A stretch of DNA of 34,211 bases, from assembly GCA_026400155.1 (NCBI GenBank), contig JAPLPO010000017.1, positions 1 to 34,211 of the forward strand, read 5' to 3'. The stretch comes from Burkholderiales bacterium. Its GTDB lineage: Bacteria > Pseudomonadota > Gammaproteobacteria > Burkholderiales > Burkholderiaceae_C. Both the position numbers and the translations under genes were made by a program. Every line of letters starts with the position of its first letter. The first letter of the stretch is position 1. Below are positions 15,681 to 23,534 of the stretch, piece by piece. The notes under the pieces were generated by a model. That model was given only the letters and a program-made list of their open reading frames with translations, was not told where the DNA came from and searched no databases.

Positions 15681-17488
15681 AATCCACCAGCAGTACCCTT
15701 CAAGTTTGGCTAGCCGTTTTGGCCAGCATTGCACTTCTCATCAGTACGCCTGCACAGGCCAAACGACCCAACATCGTTTTGATGTTGGCCGACGATTGGG
15801 GCTTCAGTGACGTGGGGGCTTTTGGCAGTGAAATTCAAACACCCAACCTGAACCAATTGGCCAAATCTGGCACTCGCTTTTCCAATTTTCATGTGAGTGC
15901 GTCTTGCTCTCCCACCCGATCGATGTTACTCACAGGCGTTGACAACCACCTGAATGGCGTGGGCAACATGCGCGAGGCCATTCCGCAATCGCATGTGGGT
16001 CGGGCTGGTTACCTGAGTGTGCTCAATCAGCGTGTGGTCACAGTGTCCAGTTTGCTGCAAGACAGTGGCTACCGAACTTATGTGGCTGGCAAATGGCATG
16101 TGGGCAAAGAACCGCACAACCTACCGCCAGCCAGAGGCTTTGACAGGTCTTTGGTCATGGGCGACAGCGGCTCCGACAACTGGGAAACAGGCAAACTTTA
16201 CTTAGACCTCACAGACAAGGTGTATTGGTACGACAACGGCCAAGAAGCCAAAATGCCCAAAGAGTTTTACTCCTCAGAGTTTTACATCGACAAAACGCTG
16301 GAGTACCTCAAAACCGATGCCAAATCGGACAAGCCCTTTTTTGCCTACATCGCTTTCCAAGCCAACCACATTCCTCTGCAAGCGCCCCAGTCTTTCATCG
16401 ACAAATACAAAGGCCGCTATGACGCGGGTTGGGATGTCTTGCGCAATGAACGCCGGGACAAAGCCATTGCCCTAGGGCTGATACCGGCCAATTCCAAAAT
16501 GGCCAACTTGCCCTCAACGCATGTGGCTTGGAATTCTTTGAGTGCCACGGACAAAGCCTATCAAGCTCGCCGCATGGAAGTTTATGCAGCCATGGCCGAG
16601 GCCATGGACTTTCAAATTGGCAGGCTCATTGCTCACTTGAAAGAAACTGGTGAGTACGACCAAACAGTGTTTATGTTCTTGTCTGACAATGGTGCGGAGG
16701 CCACCGACCCCTACGCCCTGGCAGTAGGACGCTGGTGGCTGGATCGACATTACAACCGCGATCTAGAACGATTGGGCAGCAAAGGAGCCTACAGCGTCAT
16801 TGGCCCAAACTGGGCAAGTGCCGCCTCATCACCATTGAGCACCTACAAGTTTTTTGCTGGTGAAGGCGGCATTCGGGTGCCCCTCATCATTTCGGGCATT
16901 CCCAACATGCCAAAGTCTGCCACCAATCGGGTGCATGCCAGCCTCACGCATGTGAATGACATCGTACCCACCCTGCTTGACTTGGCCAGCGTGCAACATC
17001 CCGGCACGGTCTACAAAGGACAAACCATCTATCCCTTGAGTGGTCACAGTCTGATGCCCGTCATTGCAGGCGATGCCATCAGAGTGCGAGGACCCGACGA
17101 AATATTGGGCTATGAGTTGTCTGGCAACAAGGCCTTGTTCAAGGGTGACTTTAAATTGCTCAGCAACTTGGCACCTGTGGGTGACGGCAAATGGCACTTG
17201 TACAACATCGTCAAAGATCCTGGTGAAACACAAGACCTGCAACATGAATTGCCCGATCTGTTTTTAAGCATGCAAGCCGACTATGCCAAATGGGCCAAAG
17301 CCAATGGTGTGCTTGAGATGCCTGACGGCTACGACCCCATTCAACAGGTCATCATCAATTCCTTGGTGTTCGTTTACTGGCCGCGCCACCAGATGCATTT
17401 GCTCGGGTTGTTTGCCATCTTGGTAATGGGATTGTTTTGGTTTTGGCGGCGACGCAAACATCGGCCTCTCTCGCAAGCGGTTCATTGA
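15677..17488 (+). CDS. Exported type I (formylglycine) sulfatase with C-terminal membrane anchor
   Basis: Hydrolyses sulfate esters. The 603-residue protein has a clean signal peptide (to about residue 28, hydrophobic core then STPAQA) followed by the sulfatase alkaline-phosphatase-like core: metal-binding IVLMLADDWGFSDVG at 33-47, the formylglycine motif CSPTR at 77-81 (Cys77 is modified), GKWHVG at 138-143, and the metal-binding FMFLSDNGAEATDP. Near the end a hydrophobic helix (about 575-590, LLGLFAILVMGLFWFW) followed by RRRKHR should anchor the periplasmic enzyme to the inner membrane. It needs an FGE, provided upstream. The class is certain; aryl versus alkyl sulfate specificity cannot be read from the sequence. 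Confidence 0.93.
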   Translation: MKSTSSTLQVWLAVLASIALLISTPAQAKRPNIVLMLADDWGFSDVGAFGSEIQTPNLNQLAKSGTRFSNFHVSASCSPTRSMLLTGVDNHLNGVGNMREAIPQSHVGRAGYLSVLNQRVVTVSSLLQDSGYRTYVAGKWHVGKEPHNLPPARGFDRSLVMGDSGSDNWETGKLYLDLTDKVYWYDNGQEAKMPKEFYSSEFYIDKTLEYLKTDAKSDKPFFAYIAFQANHIPLQAPQSFIDKYKGRYDAGWDVLRNERRDKAIALGLIPANSKMANLPSTHVAWNSLSATDKAYQARRMEVYAAMAEAMDFQIGRLIAHLKETGEYDQTVFMFLSDNGAEATDPYALAVGRWWLDRHYNRDLERLGSKGAYSVIGPNWASAASSPLSTYKFFAGEGGIRVPLIISGIPNMPKSATNRVHASLTHVNDIVPTLLDLASVQHPGTVYKGQTIYPLSGHSLMPVIAGDAIRVRGPDEILGYELSGNKALFKGDFKLLSNLAPVGDGKWHLYNIVKDPGETQDLQHELPDLFLSMQADYAKWAKANGVLEMPDGYDPIQQVIINSLVFVYWPRHQMHLLGLFAILVMGLFWFWRRRKHRPLSQAVH

Positions 17489-17503
17489 GCAAGCAACACC
17501 ACC

Positions 17504-18781
17504 ATGGCGCCATCTGGTTACTTTGACAGCCCTTGGCCTTGCGAGGATGCAGGGCCCTCTAGACTTCAAACACCTCACAACACGGCATGCCTGAATTTGC
17601 AACCGGGCATGAAACTGGCATGCACATCCAGACGCACACGGATGTCGACCATGACGGTATTGGGTGCGCCGGGCGAAGTGTTTTTGCTGACTCACTCAGC
17701 CGTTCGAGCGCAGCTGGGACTGGCCACCACGGCGCAGGTTTCTCGCATTGACCCCTTCACATTAGAAACACTCGAAAGCTCTCCAAGGCTAGAGGGCGGC
17801 CCCATGTGGCCAGGCGGCATGGCGGTTCATGCCAATGGTCACATCATGGTGGTTTACGGGCGATATGCACACAAACTCAACCGACATTGCCAACCAGTGG
17901 CTTCGTATTTATTGCCTATTCATGAACCCTACAACAGCTTTGTGGTACTCGACAATGGATTGATTGTGACCAAAAATCTGTCGGCCACCACCCCCGCGCA
18001 ACTCACCACCCTGAACCCCGAGAGCTTGCGAGTGGCCAGCAGCGATGTGGTGTGCCCCGAAGCTTCCATTGCGCGCCTTAGTGCCCATGGCAATACGGTT
18101 TATGTGGTGGGCGTCAGCCGCGTTTTCAGATACCACTGGCATGCATCTTCACAGCAATTGAAACGCGACCCTCATTGGGAGTTTCATTACCTCCAAGATG
18201 CACCGCAAAGCTATGGCTGGGACATGGTTATTGATGGCGAACACGGCTGGTTCATGGACAACGGCAAGCACAACTACTTGGTCAGCATGTTGGGTGCTGG
18301 CAGCCATTCAGCTGCCAACCGGCTCATTCGCGTATCACTGCACAATGCACAATCGCATCAAAGCTGGGAGGTCAGTGGCCTGCCTTATGGCAGCATTACC
18401 AATCCACCCTTGATCGATTTAAAGCGCCGTATTGTGGTGGGTTACGACTCTGCCAATCGACATCTGCGAGCCTGGAAAATAGATGCTGCGCACCATGGCA
18501 ATGCGCACGATGTTGAATTGACACCACTTTGGCATCACGCTCAATTGGGCGCCGCCAGCCACATGCTGCTTTTTGCCAAAACAGGCGAACTGTGCGTCAA
18601 TGACTACAGCCGCTTTAACGAGCAGGTTATTGTGTTGGACATTGAAACAGGTGAAGAAAAAGCGCGTGTGCAAACGGGTGGGCACATGCAAGGCGTGGTG
18701 TTTCCCAGTGTGGGCTGGCACCAAGATTTTTACTGGTCTTCCATGGACCGCCTGGCCCGAATTTACGTCCCCTCACATTAA
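17504..18781 (+). CDS. Beta-propeller-like protein of unknown function
   Basis: Protein of 425 residues, unrecognised family. The sequence is made of repeating strand-rich blocks with GG, NG and DNG turns (for example GGMAVHANGHIMVVYG, VVLDNGLIVTK, SAHGNTVYVVGVSRVFRY, SMDRLARIYVP), which looks like a six- or seven-bladed propeller of the SMP-30/PQQ-like type. No signal peptide is visible, although the neighbouring sulfatases are exported. The start is uncertain: the ATG at 17504 lies 15 bp after the sulfatase stop with no clear ribosome-binding site, and ATGs at 17609 and 17642 are possible. Co-directional tight spacing with the sulfatase and SDR genes suggests a shared pathway. A lactonase or sugar/alcohol dehydrogenase-like role is only a guess. 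Confidence 0.65.
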   Translation: MAPSGYFDSPWPCEDAGPSRLQTPHNTACLNLQPGMKLACTSRRTRMSTMTVLGAPGEVFLLTHSAVRAQLGLATTAQVSRIDPFTLETLESSPRLEGGPMWPGGMAVHANGHIMVVYGRYAHKLNRHCQPVASYLLPIHEPYNSFVVLDNGLIVTKNLSATTPAQLTTLNPESLRVASSDVVCPEASIARLSAHGNTVYVVGVSRVFRYHWHASSQQLKRDPHWEFHYLQDAPQSYGWDMVIDGEHGWFMDNGKHNYLVSMLGAGSHSAANRLIRVSLHNAQSHQSWEVSGLPYGSITNPPLIDLKRRIVVGYDSANRHLRAWKIDAAHHGNAHDVELTPLWHHAQLGAASHMLLFAKTGELCVNDYSRFNEQVIVLDIETGEEKARVQTGGHMQGVVFPSVGWHQDFYWSSMDRLARIYVPSH

Positions 18782-18793
18782 GCAAGCCTTTTC

Positions 18794-19585
18794 ATGACTA
18801 AAACCATATTGATCACAGGTGCTGGCTCTGGCATTGGCAAGGACTCGGCATTTGCCTTGGCCGCAAGAGGGCACCGCGTGTTGGCCACCACCCAAACTCA
18901 AGCTCAAGCAGAAGCACTTGCCCAAGAGTCTCAAAACAAGGGCATTCAGCTCGAGATTTTCAAGCTTGACATCACCCTAGACACTGACAGAAAGCTCATC
19001 GAGCCCTTTGCCATTGATGTTCTGGTGAACAACGCAGGCATGGGTGAGTCGGGCTCTTTGGCAGAGGTTGACATGCAACGTGTTCGGAAAATATTTGAGG
19101 TCAATTTGTTTTGCACACTGGAGCTCACCCAACTTGCATTGCGCGGCATGATTCAACGCGAAAAGGGAACTGTCTTGCTGGTGAGTTCTATCGCTGGCAG
19201 AGTTCCCATGCCCTTTCTCATGCCCTACAGCATGAGCAAATTTGCCCTTTCAGCTGCAGGGGCTGGTCTGCGCGCCGAAATGGATCAACTCAAAAAGAAT
19301 ATCCACATTGCACTCATTGAACCTGGTGCCATTCACACTGGATTTAACCAAGCCATGACCGACAGCAAATATGCGTGGATGGGGCCCTCCTCCTACTTTG
19401 CGCACCAAGCTCAGAAGATGCAAAAACAAGAGCGCGCTACGTTTAAATTTTTAGAAGCGAAAAGTACCGACGGCATCGTGAAGCAGATCATCAAAGCTTG
19501 CGAGTCCAGTCGGCCCAAATTGCGATACACGTCACCTTGGATTCAAGGTTTTGGCGTTCGAATGGCCAGAATTTTTGGAGTATAA
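18794..19585 (+). CDS. Short-chain dehydrogenase/reductase (SDR)
   Basis: NAD(P)-dependent oxidoreductase of 263 residues, cytoplasmic. Classical SDR motifs: cofactor loop TGAGSGIG at 8-15, NNAG at 79-82, and the catalytic triad Ser132 (VSSIAG), Tyr145 and Lys149 (YSMSK). The segment IEPGAIHTGF after the active site is typical. A Thr/Gln-rich patch follows strand two rather than a clear Asp, so NADP is slightly favoured. Twelve bp separate it from the propeller gene and 2 bp from the broken metallo-hydrolase gene. In this context it may oxidise the alcohol released by a sulfatase or dehalogenase, an inference only. Confidence 0.9.
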   Translation: MTKTILITGAGSGIGKDSAFALAARGHRVLATTQTQAQAEALAQESQNKGIQLEIFKLDITLDTDRKLIEPFAIDVLVNNAGMGESGSLAEVDMQRVRKIFEVNLFCTLELTQLALRGMIQREKGTVLLVSSIAGRVPMPFLMPYSMSKFALSAAGAGLRAEMDQLKKNIHIALIEPGAIHTGFNQAMTDSKYAWMGPSSYFAHQAQKMQKQERATFKFLEAKSTDGIVKQIIKACESSRPKLRYTSPWIQGFGVRMARIFGV

Positions 19586-19587
19586 AA

Positions 19588-20708
19588 ATGCGTATTGGAA
19601 AACTAGGGTCAGCCTTTATCGTCATTGCAATGCTTGCAGGCAGCCTGTATGCGTTTCGAGAACCTCTGAGTTTGGCCGTGGCCAAGCGCGTCACAGCGCA
19701 GCGCATGGGCAGCGATCCCCTCAAAGATTTACCCGATGGATTGCACATTGCCGTGTGCGGTGCAGGTTCACCCATGCCAGACGACAAGCGGGGGGGGCCT
19801 TGTACCTTGGTCGTTGCGGGCCAACAAATTTTTGTGTTTGACACTGGCAATACCAGCGCTCGCAACATCAATAAATTGGGATTCAATGCAGGCAACATTC
19901 AGGGCATCTTCCTCACGCACTTTCACTCAGACCATATCGATGGCTTAGGTGAATTGCTGCTCCAGCGATGGGTCTCCAATTCAAATACACAACCCGTTCC
20001 GGTGCATGGCCCCGAGGGTGTCGAAACCGTGGTCAACGGTTTCATGCAAGCTTATAGCCTTGATCGTGGCTATCGGGTAGCGCACCATGGCGAGGCCATT
20101 GTTCCAAGCAGTGGATTTGGCGCAAAAGCCGTTTCGTTCAAAACATTGTTCCAAGCAGTGGATTTGGCGCAAAAGCCGTTTCGTTCAAAACCCAAGCATT
20201 CGAAACCACGCTGGTGTATGACATTCAAGACACGAAAATTCACGCCTTCAGTGTGGCGCATGCCCCCATTCATCCTGCAGTTGGCTACAAAATTCAATAC
20301 AAAGACAGAAGCATTGTGATCAGCGGCGATACCACTCCCTCTGTGCATGTGACCAAGGCTGCGCAGGGTGTAGACGTACTGATACACGAGGCCATGTCGA
20401 TGGAATTAATGAAGCTGCTACAAGAAGGCGCAAAAACAGCCAAACGTGACAAGCTCGAACAAATCATGAAGGACATCACGGACTACCACACCTCGCCTGT
20501 TCAAGCTGCCGAAATTGCCCAGCAAGCGCAGGTGTCCTATTTACTGCTCAACCACATTGCGCCGCCACTTCCACTGCCAGGCTTGGTGGATGCGTTTCTA
20601 AAAGGCACAGCAGAAGTTTTCAAGGGCAAGATTCAAGTGGCCAAAGATGGCGATTTCTTGAGCTTGCCAGCAGGCAAGAAAAGCATTGACGTGAGTCATC
20701 GTTTTTAA
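19588..20708 (+). pseudogene. Metallo-beta-lactamase-fold hydrolase, frameshifted by a 47-bp tandem duplication
   Basis: Start at 19588 has a GGAG site 8 bp upstream. The first frame codes a signal/anchor segment (about 8-22), then an MBL-fold core with the zinc motif HFHSDH at 111-116 and HGPEG at 140-144. At about residue 186 a 47-bp tandem duplication (20098-20191) shifts the frame; translation then runs through unrelated residues to a stop at 20317-20319. Removing one copy joins SGFGAKAVSFKT directly to QAFETTLVYDIQDTK and restores a single frame to 20708, giving a 357-residue protein with VISGDTTPS, the IHEAMS His and the LNHIAPP end. Without repair only the first part, lacking later zinc ligands, is made. 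It could also be an assembly error. Confidence 0.9.
20098..20191. repeat. 47-bp perfect tandem duplication inside the MBL-fold gene
   Basis: Copies 20098-20144 and 20145-20191 are identical base for base; each begins ATTGTTCCAAGCAGTGG and ends TCGTTCAAAAC. The unit length is not a multiple of three, so it causes a +2 shift. The absence of any mismatch suggests a recent event (or an assembly artefact), and a perfect tandem repeat of this size could revert by slippage or recombination. Confidence 0.97.
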
Positions 20709-20755
20709 GTATTGAATTTTAAATTTTGAACACACTTAAAGATTGAAAAAAATCC

Positions 20756-21664
20756 ATGCGTCAATTGCCTCAGATCAAAAACTTTCTTCGCACACCCGAA
20801 GAAAGATTTCAAAACTTGCCCGACTTTCCCTTCACGCCTCATTACACCGAAATTGGCGGTTTGCGCATTGCGTATATCGATGAAGGCCCCAAGGATGGCC
20901 CTGTGGTCTTGCTCATGCACGGTGAGCCTGCTTGGTCTTTTCTTTACCGAAAAATGATTCCTGTGTTGGTCAATGCTGGCATGCATGTCTTGGTGCCCGA
21001 CCAAGTGGGTTTTGGCCGCACCGACAAACCCACCCAGCGTACAGACTACACCTATGAAAACCATGTGCAGTGGATGAGCGCTTGGCTTGAATCAGTGGAT
21101 GTCCAAGACATCACCCTTTTTTGTCAAGATTGGGGCTCGCTCATTGGCCTTCGCATGGTGGCTGAAATGCCAGAGCGTTTTGCCCGCATTGCCTTGAGCA
21201 ATGGCGGCTTGCCCACTGGCAATGAAAAAATACCGAAGGCATTTCACATTTGGCGCGCCTTTGCCATGTACAGCCCTTGGTTTCCCATTGGCAAAATTGT
21301 GCGTGCAGGTTGCGCACAGGGCCTGAGCGATGCCGCTGTAGCCGCCTACGACGCGCCCTACCCCAGCTCTAAATACGCAGTGGGTGCGCGGGTCTTTCCC
21401 ACCTTGGTGCCCATTCATCCCAGCAACCCAGCTCGCGAAGCCAATGAGCGGGCTTGGGAAATGTACAAAGCTTGGACCAAACCCTTCATCACCTTGTTCA
21501 GCACGCGCGACCCCGTGACCAAAGGCGGTGAAAAGATGTGGCAAAAAAGGGTACCAGGTGCTGCGGGCCAGCAGCACACCCAAATTCGTGGCGCAGGCCA
21601 CTTTGTGCAAGAAGACAAAGGGGAAGAAGTGGCGCAGGCCTTGGTGGCTTTTGTCCGCGCCTGA
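20756..21664 (+). CDS. Haloalkane dehalogenase, HLD-I (DhlA-like) type
   Basis: Alpha/beta hydrolase of 302 residues that cleaves carbon-halogen bonds in haloalkanes, giving the alcohol and halide. The oxyanion region HGEPAWSFLYRKMIPV (55-70) closely resembles DhlA. Nucleophile Asp125 with the halide-binding Trp126 sits in FCQDWGSLIGL. A cap-domain Trp (Trp166, HIWRAF) could be the second halide ligand. The acid Asp252 (LFSTRDPVTKGG) and base His282 (GAGHFVQED) complete an Asp-His-Asp triad, the HLD-I pattern. No signal peptide, so cytoplasmic. An AT-rich 47-bp gap separates it from the broken MBL gene. Epoxide hydrolase is the main alternative, but those lack the QDW motif with this cap. Natural substrate unknown. 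Confidence 0.88.
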   Translation: MRQLPQIKNFLRTPEERFQNLPDFPFTPHYTEIGGLRIAYIDEGPKDGPVVLLMHGEPAWSFLYRKMIPVLVNAGMHVLVPDQVGFGRTDKPTQRTDYTYENHVQWMSAWLESVDVQDITLFCQDWGSLIGLRMVAEMPERFARIALSNGGLPTGNEKIPKAFHIWRAFAMYSPWFPIGKIVRAGCAQGLSDAAVAAYDAPYPSSKYAVGARVFPTLVPIHPSNPAREANERAWEMYKAWTKPFITLFSTRDPVTKGGEKMWQKRVPGAAGQQHTQIRGAGHFVQEDKGEEVAQALVAFVRA

Positions 21665-21666
21665 AT

Positions 21667-23349
21667 TCAATTGCCGTAATAAATATATTCGTCAGAAGGC
21701 AGCGTGGGTTGTCGAAGGTGTTTGTCGATGGCAATGGCCGCCTCGGCCATGGAGGGCCAGCTGGGTTTGACTTGTGTGGCATTGAAAGCCTCCAGCTCTT
21801 TTTTCAGGAGGGCCACTCGCTCGGGCTCCTTCGCCGCCAAATTGGTTTGCTCAGTAGGATCGGCCGCCAAGTTGTAGAGCCAATCTTTTCTGGGGTTTTG
21901 CGTCACTTGCAATTTCCAATCGCCCTTGCGTATCACCCGATAAGAATCAGTTCGCCAGAACAAAGATCGCTCGGGGCCCTTTTCTGTCGGCTTGGCCAAT
22001 TGAGGGAAGAGATTGATGCCGTCCATCGGTCGATCGGTAGGCAGCTTGGTGCCAGTCGCCGCCGCCACAGTTGAAAAAATGTCCATATGGTTAACAGGCA
22101 GTTGCGGCTTCACACCCTTTGGAATGCCAACTGGCCAACGCATGAACATGGGGACGCGGATACCGCCTTCAAAGAACGTGGCCTTCCAGCCCCGATACGG
22201 TTTGTTCAAACCATCGAGGCCAACGTAATGCGCGCCGCCGTTGTCACTGGTAAAAATAACCAGTGTGTTGTCGTCCAAGCCCTTGTCTTTCAGTGTTTTC
22301 ATCAATCGGCCAATGTTGCGGTCTAGGTTGCGAACCATGGCCGCATAAACACGCAGTGTGTGGTCTTCAATGTGCGACAGTGCCTCGTAGTCTTCTTTGG
22401 TGGCTTGCAAAGGTGTGTGCGGTGCTGTGTACGCCAAGTAAAGAAAGAAAGGCTGATTGCGGTTAGCCTCGATGGCCTTTTCGGCCTCGTCTGTGAGGTA
22501 ATCGGTGACATAACGCTTGGGCTTAAAGAGTTCGCTGTTGTTAAAGCGCATGCCAAAACTACCGGCAGCCCATTGAAATCTGTCAATGATGTCAAACGAT
22601 TGCTGAGCGTTCACCACATTGGCATCTTTCTCTGGCAAGTACAAAGAGCTGGCATGTGGAAAAGACAAAGACTCATCAAAGCCATGCTCGTAGGCTCTAA
22701 ATTCGGGTGCATCTCCCAAATGCCACTTGCCCACATGAAGGGTTCGATAGCCTTGCCCCTTGAGCAACTTGGCCATGGTAATTTCCGAGCGTGGCAGTCC
22801 CATGGTTTCGTAAGGGATCAGATCTTTTTCGCGATCGGCGTGGTAGATGGCGTCATGAACTTGGTTGGGACCCTTGTAGTGGCCAATGACCTTCATAAAC
22901 TGCTTGGGCGTTGGGGTGAACTCAAAACCAAAGCGAGTGGGATAGCGGCCGGTCATCATGGCGGCACGTGAGGGCGCGCACGTGGCATTGCCCGAGTAGC
23001 TGGTTTCAAAATTGGCACCTTGCTGCGCCAAACTGTTGATATGGGGGGTGGGCACTGTGCCCTTGGCCAAGCCACCACCATTCAAGCTGATGTCGTTATA
23101 GCCCAAGTCGTCGGCCACGATCAGAATGACATTGGGGGGTTTGACGCCAGAACTGTTTTGTGGAATGGCAGCATTGCCCGATGGAATGGTCCAGGTCACT
23201 TCTCTGTTGGGCTCGTGCTCTACCCTGACAAAGACTTTCACGAACCACAAAAGGACCTCTGCTCTACCGCCTTTGGCGTAAAGTGCGCCCACCACCAAGA
23301 CAAACGAGGCGATGAGGACTCCGAGAGCAATGGCAATTTTTTTCAGCAT
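21667..23349 (-). CDS. Membrane-anchored type I (formylglycine) sulfatase
   Basis: Second Cys-type sulfatase, about 560 residues, transcribed toward the dehalogenase and ending 2 bp from it. The N-terminal hydrophobic segment (about 4-26, KKIAIALGVLIASFVLVVGALYA-like) has no clear cleavage site and probably anchors the enzyme facing the periplasm. Core motifs: VILIVADDLGYNDISL at about 74-89, the formylglycine motif CAPSR at 124-128, GKWHLG at 207-212, and VIFTSDNGG. The C-terminal part reads WRTDSYRVIRKGDWKL and DPTEQTNLA, as in arylsulfatase A-like enzymes. ATG at 23349 chosen; the codon before it is TTG. It differs clearly from the sulfatase at 15677, so the two probably act on different ester positions or substrates. 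Confidence 0.92.
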   Translation of the reverse strand: MLKKIAIALGVLIASFVLVVGALYAKGGRAEVLLWFVKVFVRVEHEPNREVTWTIPSGNAAIPQNSSGVKPPNVILIVADDLGYNDISLNGGGLAKGTVPTPHINSLAQQGANFETSYSGNATCAPSRAAMMTGRYPTRFGFEFTPTPKQFMKVIGHYKGPNQVHDAIYHADREKDLIPYETMGLPRSEITMAKLLKGQGYRTLHVGKWHLGDAPEFRAYEHGFDESLSFPHASSLYLPEKDANVVNAQQSFDIIDRFQWAAGSFGMRFNNSELFKPKRYVTDYLTDEAEKAIEANRNQPFFLYLAYTAPHTPLQATKEDYEALSHIEDHTLRVYAAMVRNLDRNIGRLMKTLKDKGLDDNTLVIFTSDNGGAHYVGLDGLNKPYRGWKATFFEGGIRVPMFMRWPVGIPKGVKPQLPVNHMDIFSTVAAATGTKLPTDRPMDGINLFPQLAKPTEKGPERSLFWRTDSYRVIRKGDWKLQVTQNPRKDWLYNLAADPTEQTNLAAKEPERVALLKKELEAFNATQVKPSWPSMAEAAIAIDKHLRQPTLPSDEYIYYGN

Positions 23350-23450
23350 CAACAGAACAAGCTTATGGTTTTGATAATTTGAATCTTAACTCTTTGACTT
23401 GACTGCCCCAGATCATAAAAAACCCTTTTAAAACAAGGCTGTCAAAGAAA

Positions 23451-23466
23451 CATACATGAATGTATG
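23451..23466. promoter_or_regulatory. 16-bp inverted repeat in the divergent sulfatase/PF10118 gap
   Basis: CATACAT (23451-23457) and ATGTATG (23460-23466) are exact complements around a GA centre. On the minus strand a TTGACA hexamer (plus-strand 23441-23446) follows just downstream, compatible with a promoter for the sulfatase, although no well-spaced -10 is obvious. Regulator-binding role is inferred. Confidence 0.4.
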
Positions 23467-23534
23467 GAAAATATAGCAAAATAAGCCATCACCGAGAAGC
23501 CCTCCAAAACCCTCGGTCCCCCTGAAAGAGCCTC

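Noticed and set aside
20214-20708. Independent small gene starting at 20214
   Set aside because: It is the C-terminal part of the MBL-fold gene; removing one 47-bp copy joins it in frame to the upstream part.
20709-20755. AT-rich gap before the dehalogenase as a clear promoter
   Set aside because: TTGAAT is present but the best -10 at proper spacing matches only three of six bases; a separate promoter cannot be claimed.
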